From: Hyphomicrobiales bacterium
GTDB taxonomy: Bacteria > Pseudomonadota > Alphaproteobacteria > Rhizobiales > Aestuariivirgaceae
Assembly: GCA_013002595.1 (NCBI GenBank)
Contig: JABDJG010000430.1
Span: forward strand, 1 to 9,531
Reading direction: 5' to 3'
Length of the DNA stretch: 9,531 nt
The position numbers were made by a program, and so were the translations under genes. The notes under the pieces are model-generated. The model saw only the letters and a program-made list of their open reading frames with translations, was not told the DNA's origin and ran no database searches. Shown in pieces: positions 1-5,915 of the stretch. The number at the start of each line of letters is the position of its first letter. Position 1 is the stretch's first letter.

Positions 1-1139
1 ACGACACTATCCGGTGTGCGTTGGGCGAATGTGACGGCCAGGTAGATCGCACAGCATACAGCGACCAACGCACATAGCGCCCGGAGCAGGCCGTTCAGCC
101 GCTGTGCCGCTTCATCATTCAGATTGGGAATGCGCAGGATCTGATTTTTCGGTGCCAACGCCGCGTGCAGGATCTTGTAGAACCCCATGTAAGTCGCCAG
201 CCCCACAAGGCCGCAAACCAGCACGGCAATCCAGACTGTCCCGGACGTCGCCAGCGTCACCACACAAAACCAGGCCAGCGCCAGGCAGATGATTGCCGGT
301 AGGATGCCGGATCCAACGGCCGAGGCGAAGCGTAGCAACGCGATCTGCCTTCTCGGTGGTAATGCGTCAGTCTTCTGCGCAGCCGCGGCAGCGCGTGCTC
401 TGGGTAGTATCCAAAGAAAAAGAGCCGCGGATATCACAAGCGCAACTGCGGATAACATGACATGCCAGCCGCGAGACAAGCTGGTGATTTCCGGTAGGTC
501 GGGCACGCGCATCGACCGCACCGGGTCGGCCAAGCCAGTCAATTCGGAAGTTGACCCAAGAACGTCCAATGAATCCCGTCGTTCTAAAATCCAATTGGAA
601 AACTTGCGTTCGCCCAGCAGCGCCAGCCGCTCTACAAGATCATCGGCGCGCGCGTTGGCGACCCTCACGAACGTAAGTGCTGCCTCAATTCGCGCAAGGT
701 CCCGCTGATGCAGTTGGCGCTCATCGGCGATGGCCGTTGCTTCGGGTCGTTCTTTCTCCTTTGGCGGAGCGCCGATGGCGTTGAGTGCCCGCTCGGGCCC
801 GGACTTGGCCTCTTCCGCGCGCATTCGAACCTCAGTCAGCTCGCCGGTCATAATTTGCAATTTTTCAGATAGGAGAGTTATTTCAGAAGAGCTTCTGGTA
901 TCGGCTTTTTCCAGCTCAACTAGCTTTGCCTCGAGCGCGGTCAGTTGCTCTTGCCATGACGCGTAGCTGGCCTCGATCTCTGCAGTGTCAGTTTTGATGA
1001 CATTCGGAGGAGCATCGTCGGATTTGTCCTCTTTTTTGTCGCCGCCACCTATCGATGGCAAGGTTTGAGCACCCGCAACATCGCAACAGCCAAAGAATGT
1101 GACGAGAACCAAAACGCGGACAAGTACTGTCAGCCCCAT
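1..1139 (-). CDS. DUF3772 / MscS-family mechanosensitive channel, N-terminal part (cut by window start)
   Basis: The frame is open without a stop for 379 codons from an ATG at 1139 and runs off the left edge, so the C-terminal part is outside the window. Visible order: signal peptide of about 25 residues ending in VAGAQ; a charged linker; a helical periplasmic region (about 55-220) with the Trp/Leu/Glu-rich pattern of DUF3772 (SWQEQLTALEAKLVELEKA); then hydrophobic segments at about 224-246, 265-297, 301-321 and 350-372. DUF3772 proteins of alphaproteobacteria are normally 700-850 residues and end in an MscS pore and beta domain; those parts are not seen here. Expected role: inner-membrane channel opened by membrane tension, releasing solutes on osmotic downshock. 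An AGGGGA ribosome site sits 6 bases before the ATG, and an exact EcfG-type promoter lies 60 bases upstream, divergent from the L,D-transpeptidase unit. The DUF3772 call is fairly secure; channel activity is inferred from family architecture. Confidence 0.85.
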   Translation of the reverse strand, partial: MGLTVLVRVLVLVTFFGCCDVAGAQTLPSIGGGDKKEDKSDDAPPNVIKTDTAEIEASYASWQEQLTALEAKLVELEKADTRSSSEITLLSEKLQIMTGELTEVRMRAEEAKSGPERALNAIGAPPKEKERPEATAIADERQLHQRDLARIEAALTFVRVANARADDLVERLALLGERKFSNWILERRDSLDVLGSTSELTGLADPVRSMRVPDLPEITSLSRGWHVMLSAVALVISAALFLWILPRARAAAAAQKTDALPPRRQIALLRFASAVGSGILPAIICLALAWFCVVTLATSGTVWIAVLVCGLVGLATYMGFYKILHAALAPKNQILRIPNLNDEAAQRLNGLLRALCALVAVCCAIYLAVTFAQRTPDSV

Positions 1140-1199
1140 ATTCTATCCCCTACCTCTAGCGCCGACACGCCGTGAAAATCGGTCATGGCCCCGCGGGCC

Positions 1200-1224
1200 A
1201 ACGCCCCAGTTCGCAAATCGTTCC
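1200..1224 (-). promoter_or_regulatory. EcfG-type (general stress sigma) promoter for the MscS-family gene
   Basis: On the minus strand GGAAC (1224-1220) is followed by 17 bases and then GTT (1202-1200), with C just before GTT. This equals the alphaproteobacterial EcfG consensus GGAAC-N16/17-cGTT. The gap from GTT to the ATG at 1139 is 60 bases. Confidence 0.75.
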
Positions 1225-1282
1225 AACGAAACCGTGCACAAGCCGCTCGAACGCCTCAATCATGGACTGTTGGCCATCCAAG

Positions 1283-1307
1283 GGAACCAGACAGGATGTC
1301 TGGCGTT
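1283..1307 (+). promoter_or_regulatory. EcfG-type promoter for the small ORF and L,D-transpeptidase unit
   Basis: GGAAC (1283-1287), 17 bases, then GTT (1305-1307) preceded by C: an exact consensus match on the plus strand. It diverges from the promoter at 1200-1224, with the two elements 58 bases apart. The first start codon downstream is at 1362, 54 bases away. Confidence 0.75.
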
Positions 1308-1361
1308 GACTGACAACCAACGATGATCTGCGCACCAACAGCAAAAGTGGAGGACGCAAGA

Positions 1362-1541
1362 ATGGATAAATACTCTTTTGGCCTCGTGAGCGCCCTGGAA
1401 AATCGCGCTTGGGCTGACCCGGACAGCTTGGAGGATCAATACTGTCTGCCGTCGAGCCACTCCGAGCGCGTGCTGTCTGACAGTCAGCCGAGGCTTGGTC
1501 CAGGTACCGCACAGCTCTTGCGCGTCATGGAAAATTTCTGA
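1362..1541 (+). CDS. Small 59-residue hypothetical protein
   Basis: I do not recognise a family. The frame also has an ATG at 1323, but the one at 1362 is preferred: GTGGAGGA (1347-1354) gives a strong ribosome site 7 bases before it, and it lies 54 bases after an exact EcfG-type promoter. The product starts MDKYSFGLVSALENRAW, is rich in Ser, Leu and acidic residues, has one Cys, and shows no signal peptide or membrane segment. It ends 43 bases before the L,D-transpeptidase start, so it would be the first gene of that transcript. It could instead be untranslated leader; the promoter and ribosome site are the only support. Confidence 0.4.
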   Translation: MDKYSFGLVSALENRAWADPDSLEDQYCLPSSHSERVLSDSQPRLGPGTAQLLRVMENF

Positions 1542-1584
1542 TCAGCGTTGCATCACTGAGCGCACAGAGAAAGGCACAGACGAC

Positions 1585-2844
1585 ATGGGTAAAGCTGGCC
1601 AAAACTCGATTTTCCGTATGTTCGCCACAGCAATCACAGCTGCCGGCTCCGTCCTGGCTACATCGACAATGGCTGATGCAACCTCGCAGCATGCCAATCT
1701 TGATGTGTCGTACAGTCAAGATGCATTGAATGGTAGTGGAGTTGACAGATTGCCGCCGAACTTCGGTTCTGAGGTAGGTCAGAACCGACCGGGTCTGTCA
1801 GCTGCAATTGACTTATTCGAAGCGCTGGTTGCTCGGGGCGGCTGGGCCAGAATACCTTCTGTCAAGACGTTGAAGATTGGCGATCAGCACGACGCAATTC
1901 CGTTGCTGCGGCAACGACTGCGCGCATCAGGCGATCTCGCAATTGGCGCCTCGAGCAGCAAAACTTTTGACTCTGGTCTGGAAGCTGCCGTCAAGCGGTT
2001 TCAGGGGCGTCATGGGCTGGTTAGTGACGGCGTCGTTGGCCCGGAAACGTTTCGCGAGTTAAACGTCTCGGCGACCCAGCGGCTGGCACAACTCAAACTG
2101 AACGATGCGCGCCGCCGCGACCTGCTGGCCAAGACCGGTGAAGACCACATCCGCGTTAATATCGCCGATCAGAAACTGACGCTGGTGCAGGACGGGCGCA
2201 CGCGATGGAGCGCTCGTGTCGTGGTCGGCAAGCCGTCACACGCAACGCCGGAGTTTTCTGACGAGATGGAGTATATCGTCCTCAACCCGTATTGGAACAT
2301 CCCCAAGTCGATCGCCACCAGGGAAATGTTGCCACAGCTGAGGCGAGATCCGGGTGCATTGGCACGCCAGAACATCTTCGTAAAGACCGGATGGGGAACC
2401 AAGGCCCGGCGGATCAACCCGTGGCTCGTGGACTGGTGGTCGGTCTCACCCTCGCAATTCCCTTTTCGCCTGCAACAGGCTCCTGGCCGTCGTAATGCCC
2501 TTGGACGCTTGAAGTTCATGTTCCCTAACCGGCATAACGTTTACATCCACGACACGCCGGCCAAGCGCTTGTTTTCCCGGTCGTCACGCACGTTCAGTCA
2601 CGGTTGTGTCAGGGTCGAGCAGCCGCGGTCTCTCGCTGCCATGATCTTGAAACAACAGGGCTGGACGAAATCTCGCATCGACCAGGCACTGGCAACGGGA
2701 CGCCGCAAGGTAGTCCGGTTGAGAGAACCGTTGCCTGTTCATATTCATTATAGAACGGCTTGGGTTGCCAAAGACGGGCTGTTACAGTTCCGCCGTGATA
2801 TCTACGGCCGTGATCGCCGGATGCTGTCCCAGAACCGATACTGA
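1585..2844 (+). CDS. L,D-transpeptidase with peptidoglycan-binding domain (YcbB/LdtD-like)
   Basis: This periplasmic enzyme is expected to form 3-3 (mDap-mDap) cross-links in peptidoglycan, or to attach proteins to it. The frame is open from 1495, but the ATG at 1585 is chosen because it begins a signal-peptide-like N-terminus (hydrophobic FATAITAAGSVLATS, cleavage near MADA) and follows GAGAAAGG. Domains: PG_binding_1 at about 96-160 (KRFQGRHGLVSDGVVGPET) and YkuD catalytic domain at about 188-350. The catalytic motif is complete: HDTP with His322 and SHGCVRV with Cys341. The run VVVGKPSHATPEFSDEM and the following NPYWNIPKSIA are typical of the YcbB/LdtD branch. At 419 residues it is shorter than E. 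coli LdtD (615); the large N-terminal region is missing, as in many alphaproteobacterial versions. It lies 43 bases after the small ORF and is followed by a shared terminator. Confidence 0.93.
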   Translation: MGKAGQNSIFRMFATAITAAGSVLATSTMADATSQHANLDVSYSQDALNGSGVDRLPPNFGSEVGQNRPGLSAAIDLFEALVARGGWARIPSVKTLKIGDQHDAIPLLRQRLRASGDLAIGASSSKTFDSGLEAAVKRFQGRHGLVSDGVVGPETFRELNVSATQRLAQLKLNDARRRDLLAKTGEDHIRVNIADQKLTLVQDGRTRWSARVVVGKPSHATPEFSDEMEYIVLNPYWNIPKSIATREMLPQLRRDPGALARQNIFVKTGWGTKARRINPWLVDWWSVSPSQFPFRLQQAPGRRNALGRLKFMFPNRHNVYIHDTPAKRLFSRSSRTFSHGCVRVEQPRSLAAMILKQQGWTKSRIDQALATGRRKVVRLREPLPVHIHYRTAWVAKDGLLQFRRDIYGRDRRMLSQNRY

Positions 2845-2895
2845 TCGGTTGATTACCGTGAGCCTCGGCTCTTCAGCGTTGGTTCGGTCAATCAA

Positions 2896-2929
2896 CAAAA
2901 ATCCCCGCAAGCGATAGTGCTGCGGGGAT
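2896..2929. terminator. Rho-independent terminator between convergent genes
   Basis: ATCCCCGCA (2901-2909) pairs perfectly with TGCGGGGAT (2921-2929) around an 11-base loop. On the minus strand the stem is followed at once by a run of T (complement of 2896-2901), giving a good intrinsic terminator for the leftward gene ending at 2955. On the plus strand only a weak T tract (AATCTTT) follows, so termination of the transpeptidase transcript may be less efficient. Confidence 0.75.
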
Positions 2930-2954
2930 AATCTTTGCCTTCTGCACGCCGTGC

Positions 2955-3401
2955 TCAACCGCTTGCGTCTTGGGTGCCCTTGGACGAGCAATCAGGGGTG
3001 CCGCCCGGTGTATTGCCCGTAGCGGCTAATTTCTCTTCAGATTGCATCGTCGTGTTACCGGCCGATGTCTGATCATCATCTCCCGGAATTTGAGCTTCGC
3101 CCTTTTCCGACAGACATTTGGTGTTGCCGGGTTTGCAGCCGAACCAGTTTTCAACCGGTTTGGCTGGCCCGGTGCCGGCATACTTTTCGCCATTACCTGT
3201 TGTCGACTCAGATGCATCTTCCACCATCGTTTCAACGATCTGGGTTGGAGTATCGGCCGTTGCTTCGGTGTTACCGGACGTTGCCGGAGCAGTGACACTG
3301 CTGTGCCCTGATGCGCCCTGGCATTCGGCATTTGCGGCCGCAGGTGACACGGCAAGTAACAGACTAAAGGCCAGGGCCGAATGGTAGCGTTGTAGCTTCA
3401 T
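2955..3401 (-). CDS. Small secreted protein, 148 residues, unknown function
   Basis: No known domain is recognised. The frame is open to 3470, but the start at 3401 is chosen because GAGAGGT lies a few bases upstream and the product then begins with a clean signal peptide (MKLQRYHSALAFSLLLAV, cleavage after AAANA). The mature part of about 123 residues is low-complexity, rich in Thr, Gly, Ser, Asp and Glu, and acidic, with four cysteines (one near the new N-terminus, a GCKPGNTKC pair, one near the C-terminus). The composition suggests a flexible periplasmic or surface protein. An exact EcfG-type promoter lies 42 bases upstream and a terminator follows the stop, so it is probably a single-gene unit. 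Confidence 0.75.
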   Translation of the reverse strand: MKLQRYHSALAFSLLLAVSPAAANAECQGASGHSSVTAPATSGNTEATADTPTQIVETMVEDASESTTGNGEKYAGTGPAKPVENWFGCKPGNTKCLSEKGEAQIPGDDDQTSAGNTTMQSEEKLAATGNTPGGTPDCSSKGTQDASG

Positions 3402-3443
3402 GACTTTACCTCTCAGGATGATCTCTTTTGCCATATGGGGGTC

Positions 3444-3468
3444 AACGCCGCTGGAGCAGGTGGGTTCC
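3444..3468 (-). promoter_or_regulatory. EcfG-type promoter for the small secreted protein gene
   Basis: On the minus strand GGAAC (3468-3464), 17 bases, GTT (3446-3444), with C before GTT: an exact consensus match. GTT lies 42 bases before the ATG at 3401. This also supports the shorter start, since the longer frame would begin upstream of the promoter. Confidence 0.75.
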
Positions 3469-3497
3469 ATCGAGCATGGTTTTATCCTGAATTGGCT

Positions 3498-3707
3498 TCA
3501 TTGCGCATGGTGTCCTTGAATGCTGAGATCAGCCCTGATCAAGTCCTCAACCATCTGGTCGTGCTCTGTTTGCGCCTTGGTTTTATCTTGAACGCGCAAG
3601 ATGAAAGCGGGATGAACCGTGGCGAGCACGTTGTTGCCTTCAAGATCAGCGGTTAACTGTCCACGCACATCTGAAAGGCGTCCGGAATATCCGGTGAGAC
3701 GACAGCG
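3498..3707 (-). pseudogene. C-terminal remnant of a uracil-DNA glycosylase (family 4/5/UdgX type)
   Basis: A 69-codon open stretch on the minus strand, bounded upstream by a stop at 3710-3708 and ending at TGA 3500-3498. It contains NNVLATVHPAFILRVQDK followed by EHDQMVEDLIRADL. In the family 4/5/UdgX uracil-DNA glycosylases the C-terminal motif is (A/V)TVHPS-xx-LR, followed after 15-20 residues by a helix like F-V-x-DLR, so the match covers the last 50 or so residues of that fold, including the catalytic-loop His-Pro. Nothing upstream in any minus frame resembles the rest of the enzyme (motif A, the iron-sulfur cysteines, the central Rossmann strands), and no start or ribosome site precedes it. 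It is therefore read as a gene tail left by deletion. No activity is expected. The call rests on a short motif. Confidence 0.6.
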
Positions 3708-3862
3708 TCACGGTGATTGATTTGCTTGATAATCCCGACAGTGCCATAGATACCGACATCCTGGCCATTCCAACACTCATCAGACGGAGCCCGAGACCGT
3801 TCCTGAGGATCGTCGGCGAAATGTCCGACAGTGAACGAGTTTGGGGGTTGTTGACCAGCTGA
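3698..3862 (+). pseudogene. kaiB: Truncated circadian-clock-type KaiB (C-terminal half)
   Basis: After an in-frame TGA (3695-3697) the plus strand reads 54 codons to TGA 3860-3862. Within it, VTVIDLLDNPDSAIDTDILA is followed by IPTLIRRSPRPFLRIVGEMS and then DSERVWGLL. This is the conserved second half of KaiB: VIDxLxNPxxAxxxxILAxPTLxRxxPxPxxRIxGDLSDxxRVxxGL. The N-terminal half (strand LYVAG and first helix) is absent; in the same frame upstream only LKGV before the stop could be a trace of it. No start codon or ribosome site fits. Intact KaiB is about 90-105 residues and binds KaiC to control its ATPase or phosphorylation state; no kaiC is present here. The stop abuts the stop of the opposing gene (3863) with no base between. 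Identity is well supported; loss of function is inferred from truncation. Confidence 0.78.
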
Positions 3863-4300
3863 CTATTCAGCTCGAGAGTGCCGAACGCTCTCCATGATCG
3901 CGACGGTTTCCCTGAATTTCCGCACGATCTTATCCAGCACGACCTTGTCTTCGGCACTTGTCAGGGCCTCAGCGACGCGCGTCAGCTGGGCAAGATTGTG
4001 CTTTTCCAGATATACCAGCTCCGAGATGTAGGCATCCCGTTCTTCTCCCAATAACGCTTTGGCCTTGGCAGACAGTTGCCGCAACTTCGGCCCAAGCGTT
4101 CCGGGAGCTTCAATTATCAGTTTGTCTGCCTCGGGAAGCTGGGCAACGTGCAGCACCGCCACCTCGCGCACCTCGACCAGTGTATGCAAAAGGTCTTCCA
4201 GGTCGGGGAGGACTCCGGCACGCAGCACCTCTTCGTAAAAGGCTGAACCCTCTTTAAGTGAAGTGATGAGGTCTTTGGTTAGAGTTGCCTTGCCATTCAT
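3863..4300 (-). CDS. DUF2383-like four-helix-bundle (ferritin-like) protein, 145 residues
   Basis: The start at ATG 4300 is preferred over the first in-frame codon at 4336; it follows CAGGG about 5 bases upstream, a modest ribosome site. The product is almost entirely amphipathic helix without signal peptide or membrane segment: helix 1 LTKDLITSLKEGSAFYEEVL, helix 2 LEDLLHTLVEVREVAVLHVA, then GTLGPKLRQLSAKAKALLG and YISELVYLEKHNLAQLTRVA. This order (L-x2-L-x-EG-x2-FY; a VR helix; LG-x2-DAY; LE-x2-L) resembles DUF2383/PA2169-type ferritin-like bundles of alphaproteobacteria, whose function is unknown. No clear ExxH di-iron set is visible, so metal binding is not claimed. It lies 41 bases after the secreted Cys-rich gene on the same strand and may share its transcript; I found no EcfG-type element of its own. 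Confidence 0.7.
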   Translation of the reverse strand: MNGKATLTKDLITSLKEGSAFYEEVLRAGVLPDLEDLLHTLVEVREVAVLHVAQLPEADKLIIEAPGTLGPKLRQLSAKAKALLGEERDAYISELVYLEKHNLAQLTRVAEALTSAEDKVVLDKIVRKFRETVAIMESVRHSRAE

Positions 4301-4341
4301 ATTGAACCCTGCTGGAAGCACCGAGCGTATTCTCAACCGGC

Positions 4342-4710
4342 CTAGTCAACCGATGCGAGATCATTTTGAAAATCCCGCCAGCACTTTACGACGTGGAAAC
4401 CATCGCAGGTGTCGCGCGCGCACAGGTCGCCGGACTTGACCAGCAGGTCTCGACGGGCGGCGGCCTTTTGATAAACTGTCCGGTAAGACATGGCGGCCTC
4501 ATAGCCCGCAATTTTGCACCAGGTGTCGGCTGCTATCTTGCCGCAGCCGGTGCCAGCAGCTTGGCAAAGCGCGGGCCGCTCCCCGTATATCTTGCCGGCA
4601 AAGAACGCCCTGCTTTCAGATCCTGACATAACTTCGGTCGGGAAAAAGACCATAGCACCCAATACCATCGCGAGTTGTAGAAATCCTGTCTTTCTGAATG
4701 CACACCGCAC
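4342..4710 (-). CDS. Secreted cysteine-rich protein, 122 residues, GTG start
   Basis: Start is GTG at 4710, decided by AGGAG placed 9 bases upstream; no ATG offers a comparable site. The N-terminus has RK charges and then a hydrophobic stretch (FLQLAMVLGAMVFF), a signal peptide or anchor whose cleavage site is not clear. The rest carries six cysteines in a spaced pattern: ALCQAAGTGCG, then ADTWCKIAGY, then DLCARDTCDG, then VVKCW. A C-x6-C-x8-C core followed by a Gly-Tyr/Phe motif recurs, from memory, in unnamed alphaproteobacterial secreted proteins; the function is unknown and three disulfides are plausible. It begins a leftward pair with the DUF2383-like gene. A one-mismatch EcfG-type promoter lies 84 bases upstream. 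Confidence 0.75.
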   Translation of the reverse strand: MRCAFRKTGFLQLAMVLGAMVFFPTEVMSGSESRAFFAGKIYGERPALCQAAGTGCGKIAADTWCKIAGYEAAMSYRTVYQKAAARRDLLVKSGDLCARDTCDGFHVVKCWRDFQNDLASVD

Positions 4711-4794
4711 TTTAACCGTCTCCTGTTTGAATTCCTCGCATCAGCGCAAGGCGTATGATTCCCGGCGCCACTGATTTGTTCATGTTGAAAGGCC

Positions 4795-4819
4795 AACGAT
4801 TGACTGTTGAGAAGGTTCA
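4795..4819 (-). promoter_or_regulatory. Variant EcfG-type promoter (TGAAC-N17-GTT) for the Cys-rich secreted protein gene
   Basis: On the minus strand TGAAC (4819-4815), 17 bases, then GTT (4797-4795) preceded by C. One mismatch from GGAAC in the -35 element, same spacing as the exact sites. The same variant occurs at 7922-7946. GTT is 84 bases from the GTG start, a longer leader than the others. Confidence 0.45.
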
Positions 4820-4834
4820 AATTTTTTTTTGAAC
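4815..4834. repeat. Inverted repeat GTTCAAA-T6-TTTGAAC
   Basis: A perfect 7-base inverted repeat (4815-4821 and 4828-4834) around six T, within a run of nine T. Its left arm is the variant -35 element of the leftward promoter and its right arm lies just upstream of the exact rightward promoter. It could be an operator at the divergent promoters or a bent A/T tract; the sequence alone does not decide. Confidence 0.4.
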
Positions 4835-4844
4835 GGGTCGCCAA

Positions 4845-4869
4845 GGAACCAAATGCGGCCGCCGTGGTT
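4845..4869 (+). promoter_or_regulatory. EcfG-type promoter for the L,D-transpeptidase/extensin-like pair
   Basis: GGAAC (4845-4849), 17 bases, GTT (4867-4869). Exact in both core elements; the base before GTT is G instead of the usual C. GTT is 38 bases before the ATG at 4908. Confidence 0.7.
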
Positions 4870-4907
4870 AATCTCGGTGCATTTGTTTAAGGGCGACGGA
4901 GACAAAC

Positions 4908-5915
4908 ATGGGAATACGATCGTGGATCAATTCGGCATCGTTCGCAGCGCTGTTGATTTTCGCAGCACCCGCCATCTCGGCACAGACGAACGATGGCATC
5001 AGATTTGTTGAGTCCACCAACAATCTGCAAGCCACCATGGCTCGAACCGCAGATGATGTGTCGGGTCGGGACCCCAAGGTCGCAGCTGTTCAAATCTTGC
5101 TTGACCGGGCCGGCTTCTCTGTTGGTGTGATCGATGGATACAGCGGCGAGAATTTCACCAAGGCGCTCAAGACCTACATTCGAGAAAACTCGCTGGATCA
5201 GGCAGACGGTGCAATCGATGTTGCCTTTGAGCGGCTTCGCCAGAAATACCCCAGACAGCCTGTGAAAGAGTACACCGTCACTGAAGAGGACGTACGTGGC
5301 CCGTTCGTCGCCGAAATACCGGAGGATTACGCCGAAAGAGCAAAGATGGACAGTCTGGCCTACACGTCGGTCGATGAAATGCTGGCGGAGAAATTCCACA
5401 TGGACATCGACTTCCTGCGTTACCTCAATGATGGCAAGTCGTTGGGCGCTGCCGGCACAACAATCTGGGTCGCTGACACTGGAGAGAACAAGGCCGACGT
5501 GAAAGTCAAATCGATCGTGGTCGATGTCGTTACCGGCCAATTGCTGGCTAAAGACGGCAAAGGCAATCTGGTAACGCACTATCCCGCATCAATCGGGAGT
5601 AAAGAGACGCCAAGCCCGTCTGGCACACACAAGGTGAAGGCGATCGCCATTGATCCCACTTATACCTACAATCCGTCGATAAACTTCCAGCAGGGCGACA
5701 ACGATGAAAAGCTTGTGTTGCCACCTGGACCCAACGGGCCCGTCGGCTCTGTCTGGATCGACCTCAGCAAGCCGACGTACGGCATTCACGGTACTCCCGA
5801 TCCCGCTCTCATCGACAAATCAGCATCGCATGGCTGTGTGCGACTGACGAACTGGGACGCCAATGAACTTGCGCGGCTGGTGAGCAAGGGGACGGTCGTG
5901 GAGTTTAAGCAATAG
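4908..5915 (+). CDS. L,D-transpeptidase (YkuD), ErfK/YbiS-like, 335 residues
   Basis: Periplasmic peptidoglycan transpeptidase, expected to make 3-3 cross-links or link proteins to mDap. The ATG at 4908 follows GGAGA by a short gap. Domains: signal peptide 1-25 (cleavage after AISA); a peptidoglycan-binding-like helical unit at about 55-110 (VAAVQILLDRAGFSVGVIDG); a linker with a LysM-like segment at about 120-190 (SVDEMLAEKFHMDIDFLRYL); and a YkuD domain from about 198 to the end. Catalytic signatures are complete: HGTPDP with His294 and SHGCVRLTNWDA with Cys310. This signature and the pre-catalytic domains differ from the enzyme at 1585-2844, so the two are from different branches and not a duplication. 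Its TAG stop shares one base with the GTG of the next gene (TAGTG), suggesting coupled translation. Confidence 0.94.
   Translation: MGIRSWINSASFAALLIFAAPAISAQTNDGIRFVESTNNLQATMARTADDVSGRDPKVAAVQILLDRAGFSVGVIDGYSGENFTKALKTYIRENSLDQADGAIDVAFERLRQKYPRQPVKEYTVTEEDVRGPFVAEIPEDYAERAKMDSLAYTSVDEMLAEKFHMDIDFLRYLNDGKSLGAAGTTIWVADTGENKADVKVKSIVVDVVTGQLLAKDGKGNLVTHYPASIGSKETPSPSGTHKVKAIAIDPTYTYNPSINFQQGDNDEKLVLPPGPNGPVGSVWIDLSKPTYGIHGTPDPALIDKSASHGCVRLTNWDANELARLVSKGTVVEFKQ

Noticed and set aside
1183..1512. 109-codon minus-strand frame across the divergent promoter region
   Set aside because: It covers both EcfG-type promoters and the 59-residue ORF, has no ribosome site and no recognisable content.
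1495..1584. Upstream extension of the first L,D-transpeptidase to ATG 1495
   Set aside because: The extra 30 residues are polar, would bury the signal peptide, and overlap the end of the 59-residue ORF; ATG 1585 gives a proper signal sequence.
3646..3957. 103-codon minus-strand frame across the KaiB remnant
   Set aside because: It is antisense to the clear KaiB similarity and overlaps the DUF2383-like gene in another frame; Arg/Ser-rich shadow.
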